DNA from: Euleptes europaea
Lineage: Eukaryota > Chordata > Lepidosauria > Squamata > Sphaerodactylidae
DNA: 64,000 nt
Direction: 5' to 3'
Assembly (NCBI RefSeq): GCF_029931775.1
Contig: NC_079325.1
Coordinates: 21,805,461-21,869,460 of the forward strand
Shown: piece by piece, positions 45,574 through 64,000 of the stretch
Position numbering within the stretch: the stretch's first letter is position 1
Layout of the letters: each line of letters begins with the position of its first letter
Notes under the pieces: generated by a model
Seen by the model: only the letters and a program-made list of their open reading frames with translations
Database searches by the model: none
Told to the model about the DNA's origin: nothing
Position numbers and translations under genes: made by a program

Positions 45574-46058
45574 TGTGGATTGTTAAACATACCACAGATA
45601 ATCTAATTATTTCTTCATAGCAGAAGCAGGGCAAGGAATTGCTCAGTTTTAGAAATAAGGGTATCCTTTTGGTACCCAAATGTATTTATTTATATATTTA
45701 TACTCCACTTTTCTCCCTAATAAGGACCCAACCTGCATACAACATTGTTCTCCCCTCTTCTGTTTTATCTTTACAGCAACCCTGTGAGGTAGGTTTGGCT
45801 GTGATAATGGTATTGTCCCAAGGTCACCCAGTGAGCTTCCCTGAAAGAGTGCAGATTCAAACAGGGATCTCCTAGTTCCTGGTCCAGCATTCTAACCCCT
45901 ACAGTGCTACCTCTTTGCAGTACACAAAACTGTGGGGGCTTGCCTTAGCAGAGAGTTAACGCAAGACCAAAGGAGTGACCAATCCAGAAGATTTAACTCT
46001 TTTGTTATAACAATTATGTGTCATTTGTTTGGTCCTAATAAAAGATAATGTGTGGATT
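45574..46058. promoter_or_regulatory. NODAL: Two further FoxH1-type octamers upstream of NODAL
   Basis: TGTGGATT occurs at 45574-45581 and 46051-46058 on the plus strand, 0.9 and 1.4 kb above the NODAL ATG. They are single matches without an obvious SMAD palindrome. Confidence 0.3.
45680..45910 (-). repeat. tRNA SINE, family C
   Basis: ACCCTGTGAGGTAGGTTTGG core; B box GATTCAAACAGGGAT. Confidence 0.6.
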
Positions 46059-46204
46059 GCACCTGGGGATAGCTCTCTTCTTAAACACATTCTTCGAGAT
46101 GCATCTCTTCCCTTACCCAAAACAAACACCATCTTTTGGGACAGAAATAATCACCTTTTAAATATTATTGGATAACTACTCCCCCTTTATTTTGGTCTAT
46201 CCAA

Positions 46205-46525
46205 TGTATTATAAATTGAAGCAATTGAAATTGAAAAGATTGAAGCAAGCCATGTTGTGCTCCCCCTGGGGAGAAAAAGGTTATAAATTAAGTAATGAAG
46301 TAAATAATTACTTAATTTATAACCCTTTCCTCCCCAGCGGGAGCCCAACATGGCTTGCTTCAATCTCCTCTCCTCTATTTTATCCTCACAACGACCCTGT
46401 GAGGTAGTTTAGGCTGAGAGTATCTGACTGGCCCAAGATCACCAAGCAAGGTTCCACGGCAGAGTGGGGATTCGAACCTGGGTCTTCCAGTTCCTAATCT
46501 AACACTCTAACCACTAAACTACACT
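46205..46525 (-). repeat. tRNA SINE family C with inverted 3' duplication
   Basis: The SINE (46340-46525) is preceded by an inverted copy of its own end: GAAGCAAGCCATGTTG with TTATAAATTAAGTAA pairs with TTACTTAATTTATAA and CAACATGGCTTGCTTC. Confidence 0.7.
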
Positions 46526-46544
46526 GGCATAATATCATCTACTT

Positions 46545-46665
46545 TAATTGGCAGTAGCTTTCCAGGGATCCAGGCAGGGAAAATATATTTCCCATCCCCT
46601 ACTTCCTGGGATCTTTGAAACGGCAATGCCAAGGACTGAGCTCGGACTTCCTGCATACAAGACCT
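46545..46665 (-). repeat. Sauria-type tRNA SINE fragment
   Basis: AGTAGCTTTCCAGGGATCCA to GGACTTCCTGCATACAAGAC. Confidence 0.5.
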
Positions 46666-46853
46666 GGGATATTCCATTACTCATCCCCTTAAAAAGTGGA
46701 CTCCACATGAGGACTGAACTCACCACCTCAGTATGTTATTCTGTTTTATAAATATCCCTTCCTGTCTTGCTGCACCACTGAAGCTCCACCCACCTACTGG
46801 GTGAGATTGACTTCCTCAAGCAATTCTGTATCCAAAGCAGAGATTATTATTAG

Positions 46854-46986
46854 TAGTAGTAGTAAAGAGCAAGAGTCCAGTAGCACCTTAAAGACTAAGA
46901 AATTTTGTTAGTCTTTAAGGTGCTACTGGACTCTTGCTCTTTTCTACTGCTATTGAGAGATTAACACGGGCTACCCATCTTGATCT
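46854..46986. mobile_element. Palindromic insertion of the TGCTACTGGACTCTTG repeat, likely 11-bp target duplication
   Basis: AGAGCAAGAGTCCAGTAGCA with CCTTAAAGACTAA pairs with TTAGTCTTTAAGG and TGCTACTGGACTCTTGCTCT. ATTATTATTAG flanks at 46843-46853 and 46987-46997, though it is low-complexity. The 3' end matches the 31295 family. Confidence 0.6.
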
Positions 46987-47489
46987 ATTATTATTAGGTT
47001 ATTTTTCCTAAAGGAAAGAAAAACAAAAAAATTCTCTCTTGAGAGAGACTTTAAAAAAGAAAAAAACCCAACACTTTCCAGCCTAGCAGTTTCCTTATTC
47101 CCAGATCCAATGTTTTTGGTGGTGTTAGCTTTTACTGCCACCAAGTGGCTTCAAACCTTTCTCTTCCTCACAAAGACATCTTCAGAGGTCTCATATACAC
47201 CTTGAGGTGAACAATCCGACACCATCCAGATACAAGAAAGACAGACGTTTTGAGAACTGTTGGTAAATATCCAGGATTATCTTTTTTAAAAAATGCAGTC
47301 CTTCCAATCCTGGGGGCTCTAAGTTTTTGGTCTAAGCAGATACAGACAGTGGCACTCCTTACTAAACTGTTTTATTATAAATGGGAAATGGATAAGCCAG
47401 GAATCGTTGGGAGAACTCAAATTCTTTTTATGCGTAGTTGAAATATGCGATTTTCAGATTCTTTACAATCTTATATACATTTCGAGAAG

Positions 47490-47835
47490 ATAAGAAAGGC
47501 CATGCTGGATCAGACCAAGGTCCATCAAGTCCAGCAGTCTGTTCACACAGTGGCCAACCAGGTGCCTCTAGGAAGCCCACAAACAAGACAACTGCAGCAG
47601 CATTATCTTGCCTGTGTTCCACAGTACCTAATATAATAGGCACGCTCCTCTGATCCTGAAGAGAATAGGTGTGCATCACGACTAGTATCCATTTTTACTA
47701 GCAGCCATGAATAAATACCCCTCTCCTCCACAAACAGGTCCACTCCCCTCTTAAAGAGTTCCAAGTTGGCAGCCATCACCACATCCTGGGGCAGGGAGGT
47801 CCACAATTTAAGTATGTGTTGTGTGAAGAATTTAA
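47490..47835 (-). repeat. CR1-like LINE 3' end, subfamily 2
   Basis: AGAAAGGCCATGCTGGATCA at the left; AGCCATCACCACATCCTGGG inside. Confidence 0.72.
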
Positions 47836-48424
47836 CTATGCGTTGTGGGAAGATTTTGCTCTTACAAACACACATACAAGTGGGGGGCCCTGCGAAACTC
47901 ACAGGGGATGAATCCTATCTCCCACCCCCCATTGGCAAGCCCAACACATCTACAGACCTCACTACCCACCTCTGAGCCCAGGTGCAGAGGCAGCAGTGTC
48001 TGGGAGCCTGGAGTGGCCCCCAGAGTCCACTACCACTGTATGTGGGCCCAGAACTCCCAGAGTCAGCCACCACCAGGCCTGAAACAGCTCCCAGAATCTG
48101 CCACGGCCCACTCTATAGAATCAAGGTAGTTGCGTTGTTTGTGTGTGCAAGCTCTTTTATTGGGGGGAGATTTAACCCCCCCCCCCAATGTATTTCTTTA
48201 AGATTTCATATTTTTCTATCATGGGAACCAGGCTCAGCCTGGTATCCAACGGTGCCTTTCTGATGTATATGTTTCAACCTGCCCGCTTCCCCCCACTTGA
48301 GTCCTCGTACCTTTTCCTGTAAGTTGCTGCTATCCACCTTATGCTTCCCAAATAAACTGCTTCTTAGACGACTCTGTCTGGATGTTCTGTTGTTTGGGAT
48401 TTGACAGGTGGACTCAGTATGCCA

Positions 48425-48660
48425 GATGAAACAACAACAATAAAAAGTCTTAACCAGCTGGCGAAAGCACTGTTACAAGGAGCCAGACAAACCTTCTTGG
48501 GAAGGAAGTTCCAAACCTTTGGGGCCCTAGGTGAGAAGGCCCTTTCTCGGGTTGCCGTTGATCTAGCTTCAGATGGCAGGGACAACAGAAGCATGGCCTC
48601 CAAAGATGACCAGAGTGTACAGGTAGGTTCATATGGGAGGAGGCAGTCCTTAAGCCTACA
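48425..48660 (-). repeat. Probable LINE ORF2 C-terminal relic
   Basis: The minus strand reads TRERAFSPRAPKVWNFLPK, the RAFS-x-APxxWNxLP pattern common to the end of L2/CR1-like ORF2. Confidence 0.4.
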
Positions 48661-49169
48661 TCTTCAGATTCCATCAGTAGATCTTCACTAGGCAATCATG
48701 GAAATCCACTTCTGACTAGAGGATTTTTCACATGCTTTAAGGATTTAAATACACCTCTGCCTTAGAGTAATATTCTGCACAAACATGCCACCTCTGCAAA
48801 GGTATAAGATTAAGGAACAGATGGTCGCCTTATCTGTCTACAGTGAGTTTGTAGCCTCAGTACAGTGAGCCTCAATAGTTTCGGTTTCAAAGGGAGAATC
48901 TGGAAGAACCTCTTTGGAGGACATCTAAAGAACAACCCAACCAAAGGGATTACATTTCGTGTCCAAGCAGAGTCTGCTTGGAATGATCAAAGACTGTAAC
49001 TATATCCAACTCTCTCAAGAGCTCATACTTCAATCCTTTGTTTGCAACATCAATCTTTCCAGGACTAAATGCCTCGGCTGCAAAGTATTCTTCATTATTC
49101 AACTGCAGTTTGATAAGCAAAGAGATTTACAAACACCTCTGTGAGTAAAAGGATTATTGGTAGTTTTTG

Positions 49170-49305
49170 CTGGGAAGCCATATTAGTGTGGAGTAGCAGA
49201 ACAAAATTGTAATCCCATAACACCTTCAAGAACAACAGATTTTTCCAGGCTACAAGCTTCTGTGAGTCAAAGCTCACTTCATCAGATACCAGGAAGGTTC
49301 TCTGC
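49170..49305 (-). repeat. Dispersed repeat with hammerhead-like core (TGATGAAGTGAGCT family)
   Basis: Minus strand: CTGATGA (49285-49279), GTGAG...CTCAC perfect stem, then AGAAGCTTGTAGCC. Same family as 31295. Confidence 0.5.
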
Positions 49306-49703
49306 CTGAATCCCTGGATTGATAACAATAGCCTCTTTTGGAATGCTCTCGGAGGGCTTCAGACTTCAGCAATCTGAGAATTCTTATTTTGTTTTAAGTT
49401 CTGTCCTCCTTCCTCGTTGGTGTCTTTTCCTCATTGGTGTCTTTTCAATGGGCACACAGCTTACTGGCATATCCCACAGAGGCTTCCACCCTCTTGGGTC
49501 CTGCAAAAAACACAGTGAGGACCATATCAACTACACTTTAAAAGGAAGTTTAACTGAAAAGTTATGTCAGATCTCAGAAGACAGATTATAGAGGGCCCCA
49601 GCTCAGAAGGCCCCAATCCAAGTTCTCGCCAACCTCTCCTCTTGACTGAAAGGCATTTTGCACTGGAGACAGCAAGAAATGTCCTTATTGGTTAACAACT
49701 TCT

Positions 49704-50033
49704 AGAATCATAGAGTTGGAAGCACCACCGGGGTCATCTGACCAACTCCCTGCACAACGCAGGAAATTCACAACTACCTCCCCCACACACCCCCAGTGAC
49801 CCCCTACATGCCCAGAAGATGGCCAAGATGCCCTCCCTCTCATCATCTGCTTAAGGTCATAGAATCAGCATTGCTGACAGATGGCCATCTAGTCTCTGCT
49901 TAAAAACCTCCAGGGAAGGAGAGCTTACCCCTTCTCGAGGAAGCCTGTTCCACTGAGGAACCGCTCTGTTAGAAAATTCTTCCTGATGTCTAGATGGAAA
50001 CTCTTTTGATTTAATTTCAACCCATTAGAGGCC
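49704..50033 (-). repeat. CR1 LINE 3' end
   Basis: ATCATAGAGTTGGAAGCACC to CTCTTTTGATTTAATTTCAA. Confidence 0.85.
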
Positions 50034-50167
50034 AGTTGATCAGTTGTGGGTGGGACCTGCAAAATGTTTCAGAGTTGCTCATCAAATAGAAAAAGACCAA
50101 CATCATACAAAAGGTGGTATTCAGCTGCAAACTGTGATTGGCGAGTATTGTGTATGAATACCGAGAG

Positions 50168-50388
50168 TAGGGTTACCAACCTCCGGCTGGGGACTGGAGG
50201 TCTCATGGGATTACAATTCATCTCCAGACTGCAGAAATCATTTTCCCTGGAGGAAATAGCAGCTTCAGAGGATAGACTATACGGCCTCATTCATTCCTGC
50301 TGAGTTCCCTCCCCTTCCTGAACTCTAGCCCTCCCTAAACTCCAGCCCAAATCTCCAGGAACTTCTCAAGCCAGGCAACCCTAACTAA
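50168..50388. mobile_element. Short DNA transposon, TIR GGGTTACCA family, diverged
   Basis: TA-GGGTTACCAACCTCCGG to CCAGGCAACCC-TA. Confidence 0.6.
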
Positions 50389-50469
50389 AAGTATCTTATC
50401 TATATCTGTGCTGAATTTTTTTGCATTTGGAAAATAAAGTGAAAAGTAGTAGGATCTTATATTGGAAGT

Positions 50470-50692
50470 ATTCATTTATTTTGTAATTTTTATCCACCCC
50501 TTCCTCCAGGAGCTTATGGCAGCATACATGGTTTCCCCCTTTTCCCATTGCATACTTACAACAACTGTATGAGGCATGGTAGGCTGGGAGGATGACTAGT
50601 CCACGATCACCTAGTAAGTTTAATAGCAAGTAGAGATTTGAACTCAGGTCTCTGCAGTCCTTGTCCAACACTAACTACTACACCACACTTGC
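50470..50692 (-). repeat. tRNA SINE, family C, diverged
   Basis: CAACTGTATGAGGCATGGTA core, GATTTGAACTCAGGTC B box. Confidence 0.55.
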
Positions 50693-52092
50693 TATGATGA
50701 CTATGTGAGGATTGTATCTCTTTGCTGCCACTGAACCAATTGGAATTCCTAGGGCTGAGTTGTGGATTTCAGCAACTAATCAGTTTTCTGGCGAATACTC
50801 CAAGATGATCTTAAATCACACAGGAAATCAGAAGGTAAGATCTGAATCCTCTCTCCTAGGTACAGATCTAGCACTTTACCAATTGTATCACCCTAGTATT
50901 ATTTTCCCGATCAGATAAGCCACGCCCCCGGTTCAAGGCGGACTTGCATGGATTCCATGGGCTACTTTAATAATTCAGCCAAGAAAGTAGCACGTGTGGA
51001 ATGGGCACAGTGTGCAGGATTTCTCTGTCTTTCTTCAAGAGGGTTTGGAAAGGGTGAGGAGTCAGACCAATAGTATTGGATATCATGAAAAACCATTTTC
51101 AGCACCCCAGGTGATGGACAGCAGCTGCTGCCCAGCAAACACTTGAGCACCAAGGCCTACAGCCAAATTACACAGACCACTTTGCCCCGGTCAAAATCCA
51201 GCCAAATAAATGTCTGCATGTGAATGAATTGTGCTATCCTACCAGATTGCACTGCACAAAATCTTCCTCGTAAGTGAATCACCAGTTGTGCTTTGTAACT
51301 CTCTGAACATAAAGGGGAATCTTGAACAATGAGTCACCTATTATCTTCTATCTCAAAGACATATCTCGGGAGTACATGAGACTGAAATCAATTAAATTAA
51401 GATTTTGTGACACAATGGCCATAAAACTTCATAACAGATTTAATATAAAACCAATGAACAGAATTTAACATGAATTTCTAGGTTACAATAGTGACAATCT
51501 TTAACCATGGCTTAGGAATTGGAAATGATGGTAATTTATTGAAGAAAGAGCACTTGTGGAACGACTAATCATATGATCAATATCACTGGGCCTTCCTTTG
51601 ATGTTTTCTAGTTCAAACCAATATCAGAACCTACTTTCAAAATCCCAGTAGAATGAATAAGGGGTGTTGGATCCCATATTTTAGGCTCATTGGATTATCG
51701 GTGCCTTTGATCTTTTGTTAGGGAAAAGCCGTAATTTTCTTTTCCGGGACTCCTGAAAGCCAACTTTTTGTGTAGGAGGAAGATTGAATTCTGCCATACT
51801 GGCATTAGTTGAATGCATTTTGACTTCTTATTCTGTAAAATGGGTTAGTACTTCAAAAGAGTCCTGTAATGATCAAAGCTTGGGAACCACTGATGTCAGT
51901 GGGAGTTACGGGTGACGTCAAAGTGATTCTTAATGTGTGAGTGATTTGATAAACACACAGTTCTTTGAAGATGAAAGCCACTCACCAGAAGGGAGATGTA
52001 ACAGTTCCGATACTGTATGATTGCTTTATGGGGAGCGATGCTTTCTATTGTTTTTTTCCTCAAACTGTCTACCTATGTTTTATCTATGTTTT

Positions 52093-52310
52093 ATGGGGAG
52101 GGGCTGTGGCTCAGTGGTAGAGCATCTACTTGGCATGCAGAAGGTCCCAGGTTCAATTCCCAGCATCTCCAGTTAAAGGGACTAGGCAAGTAGGTGATGC
52201 GAAAGATGTCTATCTGAGACCCTGGAGAGCCGCTTCCAGTCTGAGTAGACAATACTGACTTCAATAGACCAAGGGTCTGATTCAGTATAACGCAGCTTCA
52301 CATGTTCATA
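52093..52310 (+). repeat. Sauria-type tRNA SINE
   Basis: GGGAGGGGCTGTGGCTCAGT to GGTCTGATTCAGTATAACGC; nearly full-length. Confidence 0.88.
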
Positions 52311-53365
52311 GTTAAAGCGAGAAATCCAGAAAAGGTATTGTGGAGGCTACAGCCCTGTGTTTTGAGAGTTTACACATTCACTATACAGAAAATGTAGGTT
52401 TCCAGGAATAAAGATACCATGGAAAATAGGCACAACTTAGTAGTGACTTAAGTATTTCTGGTAATCTAATGAGCAACATGAATGAATGAATCACTTTCAC
52501 AAAGTCTTTAAAAAAAAACATTTGAAATATTAATTTGTAAATATATGTTTTCTTACTGATGTGCCATAAAATGCGTACATTGCAGAGCATTTATGCTTGC
52601 CAGGTTTAATATTCTTCCATCAGCCATTTAATATGGTAGATATAAGAGAATTCCCTTCAGCAACAGGTGTTGTCCATGTATGGTCGGGGTACCTGAACAC
52701 CTAATTCACGTGTTATTTGCACAGCAAGTTTTACTTGTGACTAAGGAATGTTCTTATTAGATCTCTGTTACCTTAATGCTCAGAGCTTTTCAGACCAGCA
52801 TTTGGTGGTGTTTCTTTTATCAGATAGAAATTCTTTCATTACTCAACAAGTAGCCAGATATTTGTTAGCTGCATCAAGGATGCGCTGACAGCTTGCACAT
52901 GTCCTTAGATAATGCCACTGCTAATGTTATTTTAATGTTTTACAGACCGTTTGGTTTTTGTAATCCTGTTTTCTAACTATGGTGTGACATAAATGCCTAA
53001 TAAAGGTGACGATGTGTACATTTTACATCCACATATCTGAAATCCAAAATATCAAGCTGTCCAAATTCAGGATAATATGCATGAATTTGAAAATGTCCTT
53101 TTTTTAAAAGGGAGGCTTGGACTCCATTCATTGTGTCAAAGACCTGGGACAACAGTCAGAGAATGTGATGCTGTCTATGTCCAAGGACTTTAAAGGGCAA
53201 CAGACATAGGGTTCCCACCTCAGTGAAAACCAGTCCTTAGTACAGGGAGGGTCATTAAGCCACCTCTCTAACCACACCCAGCCACTCTGTTGTACTCCAT
53301 TGAACACTTGACGTTGCCCCTTTAAGAACAGGAAAGGGAGGGGTTGGGAAAGAAGAGTACGGACA

Positions 53366-53423
53366 TCTCGCGAGAACTCAAGAAAGGACTCTCGCGAGAA
53401 CTCAAGAAAGGACTCTCGCGAGA
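53366..53423 (+). promoter_or_regulatory. ASH2L: ASH2L promoter: three tandem TCTCGCGAGA elements
   Basis: The palindrome TCTCGCGAGA is at 53366-53375, 53390-53399 and 53414-53423, exactly 24 bp apart, as a tandem duplication of a 24-bp unit. This CGCG element is known in CpG-island promoters of housekeeping genes and is bound by BANP. The last copy is 18 bp before the ATG. No TATA box was seen. Confidence 0.75.
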
Positions 53424-53441
53424 ACCGTGTTCGGGCGGAAG

Positions 53442-62232
<8,791 letters not shown>

Positions 62233-62689
62233 GTGAATATTCTACTTTTCAGATTCTTAAATTTTAAATATTGTGGTTTGAAAAGCTTTGTTTTTTTATT
62301 TTGGCAAGTTGTGTTGTATCCTAACAGCTCAGCTTGTATGCTGTTTTACCTGACCCCTCCCCGCCCACTGAAGTATCCATTCAGTGGGACTTTTTTCCCA
62401 TCTGAACTCCATAATCCCTGGCATTTTAGTGGTAACTGAGCCCTGCTTTCTCGATTAGAAAAGCTGGCAGGATACAACCCACTGTCTTAGAAGCTCAAGA
62501 CAATTAATCCAAAGTACCTCTCCTGAAATCCATAGGAATAACACTTTTAACAAATATTAATTCTACTTTGATGTGAAGTTTTGACAAGCTTTCAGAACTC
62601 TCATATTCTGCCTTTCATGGGTCACTAAAGCCCTTTTTTTGTCCGCTTCATTCATTCTCCTGACCTGTTTGGGAGGCGGGGGGAATCTC

Positions 62690-62800
62690 TGGTTCATCAG
62701 CCTCAATTCCTCATCTGTAAAATGGACTAATGAGAACCCTCCTTGCAAGATTGTGGTGGGGTAAGGAAGCACTGCTTCCCTCACCCTGCGCCATAACAAT
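62690..62800 (+). repeat. MIR-like relic
   Basis: CAATTCCTCATCTGTAAAAT followed by GGAC and a degraded GATTGTGGTGGGG, the MIR core signature. Confidence 0.45.
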
Positions 62801-63663
62801 TAGAAATCACAAAGAAATATGGGAACGGGTGCAAAAACTAGCACGTAGAAAATTACGTTGCATTCCAGGATGTTTAAACCATTAAAGCCACGTCTGTTCT
62901 AACACTGAGGCTGGATTTAGGCAACCAGTTTTTAAACCTCTTGATGGGTGTATTCTTCTACAGTTCCTGCTGAGATTTCCCACAAACTGTCATCTAGAGC
63001 TCCAGTAAGGTATAGTACGTAAGGATGGTGTGTGAACCTTGAATCGGGGTGGGGAGTCCTGGGTGGAAATCCCTGGCTGGATGTGAAAACTGTTTGGGTG
63101 CCCTTATCTCTCAACTGCAGCTGCCTCGAAAGGGTTGCTTTCAAGCTGAAATGCACTTCCCCCATATATGCTGCTCGGAGTGAGTTCTGTGGGGAAATAA
63201 CCCTGAAACTGATGATAAATCTGGAATGTCCCTCCTGTGTTTTTTTTCCAAACAGAACACTCATTAAGGCTGTGGATTGTCAGATCCATCTGGATCCCGC
63301 CTGCAGTTTGGGTCAAAACTGGTTGCCTGGATTCACATTGAGATGTGGCATTCTAAAGTTGCAAAGGAGAATTCTCCTTTAAAAAAATATATTCTGATCC
63401 CGAATAAGCACCAGTCAAATTCATTCATGGTTGTGCAGAATATGAAGTTACCTTTGAAAGCCTCATTCCTTTACACTGCTACAGGATTGTTAATGATGTC
63501 CAAGCTTGCTACACTCGTAGTTATGGTACCCTAGGTTGCTGCTAAAGATGTTTGTCTGCAGCGCAGCAAATCTCAACTCTGTATGCTTGGCAGCATGGAG
63601 CCACAAACGTCTGCCACTGGTGCTGCATCACCCATGTAGCAGCATGCTCTTTAATCCATGTCA

Positions 63664-63818
63664 GCATATAAAAACCAACACAAATACTTTTTCTGATGGT
63701 CTACTGGGCTTGACACCAGTGAGGTCATAATTCTGGCTCCTCCCTCCCTTTCCTGTCAAGTGACTGTAAAGGTCCATGACTTCCTGTCACATACCTGCAG
63801 GCTGGCAGGTCACCTTGT
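63664..63818 (+). repeat. Local direct repeat, copy 2
   Basis: GCATATAAAAACCAACA, then GGTCTACTGGGCTTGACACC to GCAGGTCACCTTGT. The SINE body of copy 1 is missing upstream. Confidence 0.8.
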
Positions 63819-64000
63819 CAGTCATTCCAAAGTAAATCTCCCCTAGGTCAATGGATGGTCACCTGAAGGGAGTCGGAGCCTTCCTCTGCACTAAAGAATA
63901 CTGCCAAATGCTAACAGGTCACTTCTTTTACTTCTTAGCAACCCTGACTGTGAACAGGTTGCTAGTGTTTCAGGGGACGGGTTCACCCACCAGGTGCATT

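Larger units (their letters stand above)
44780..53335. other. Intergenic region NODAL-ASH2L (divergent promoters)
   Basis: No gene is supported between the two start regions. Contents are SINE copies, two palindromic repeats at 46.2 and 46.86 kb, LINE 3' ends near 47.5, 48.5 and 49.7 kb, and single FoxH1-type octamers at 45574 and 46051. The stretches 47.0-47.45, 48.7-49.15, 50.7-52.08 and 52.32-53.3 kb show nothing assignable. Confidence 0.6.
62233..64000 (+). other. ASH2L: ASH2L intron 9 (partial)
   Basis: No further ASH2L exon (KGRGAKRKQ or SPRY segments) was found, so the intron runs past the window edge. It contains a MIR-like relic and the second copy of a local duplication. Confidence 0.6.

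Noticed and set aside
62233-62275. Continuation of ASH2L exon 9 past 62232
   Set aside because: The frame soon stops and its residues do not match the conserved SSGKGRG segment.

Overview
The window looks like a squamate reptile nuclear genome, a lizard and possibly a gecko. Three protein-coding genes carry vertebrate exon structures. The intervening DNA is packed with squamate-type repeats: tRNA-derived SINEs (including Sauria-type copies), 5S-rRNA-derived SINEs, CR1 and L2-like LINEs, a BovB fragment, Penelope-like fragments and palindromic DNA-transposon relics. Species cannot be fixed from the sequence alone.

Layout. 1-16455 is read as intron 1 of EIF4EBP1 (+); exon 1 was not found and probably lies left of the window. 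EIF4EBP1 exons 2 and 3 are at 16456-16626 and 19059-19090, followed by a short 3'UTR. 19.5-35.0 kb is repeat-rich intergenic DNA. NODAL lies on the minus strand in three exons (44680-44398, 38404-37590, 35447-35295) and is complete. It has a TATA box, a CpG-rich first exon, a candidate FoxH1/SMAD auto-regulatory enhancer in intron 1 and a poly(A) signal. 44.8-53.3 kb is intergenic. ASH2L (+) starts at 53442 behind a promoter with three tandem TCTCGCGAGA elements. Nine exons, including a tentative 18-nt micro-exon after a GC-AG intron, are visible before the gene runs off the right edge.

The order EIF4EBP1 - NODAL - ASH2L is informative. Mammalian NODAL sits beside EIF4EBP2, whereas human EIF4EBP1 and ASH2L share 8p11 with no NODAL between them. 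This NODAL is therefore the second amniote paralogue, absent from mammals and retained in reptiles, where NODAL paralogues are reported to act differently in left-right patterning. The neighbours serve unrelated jobs: EIF4EBP1 is a translation repressor controlled by mTORC1, and ASH2L is a core subunit of the H3K4 methyltransferase complexes.

Most notable for follow-up: the paired FoxH1 sites with a SMAD palindrome in NODAL intron 1; a SINE lying only 30 bp from the NODAL exon 2 acceptor; the ASH2L promoter repeats, GC-AG intron and micro-exon; and three families of dispersed repeats that each carry a hammerhead-ribozyme-like core, two of them as palindromic insertions with apparent 11-bp target duplications. 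Repeat boundaries were read by eye and are approximate unless a target-site duplication is given.
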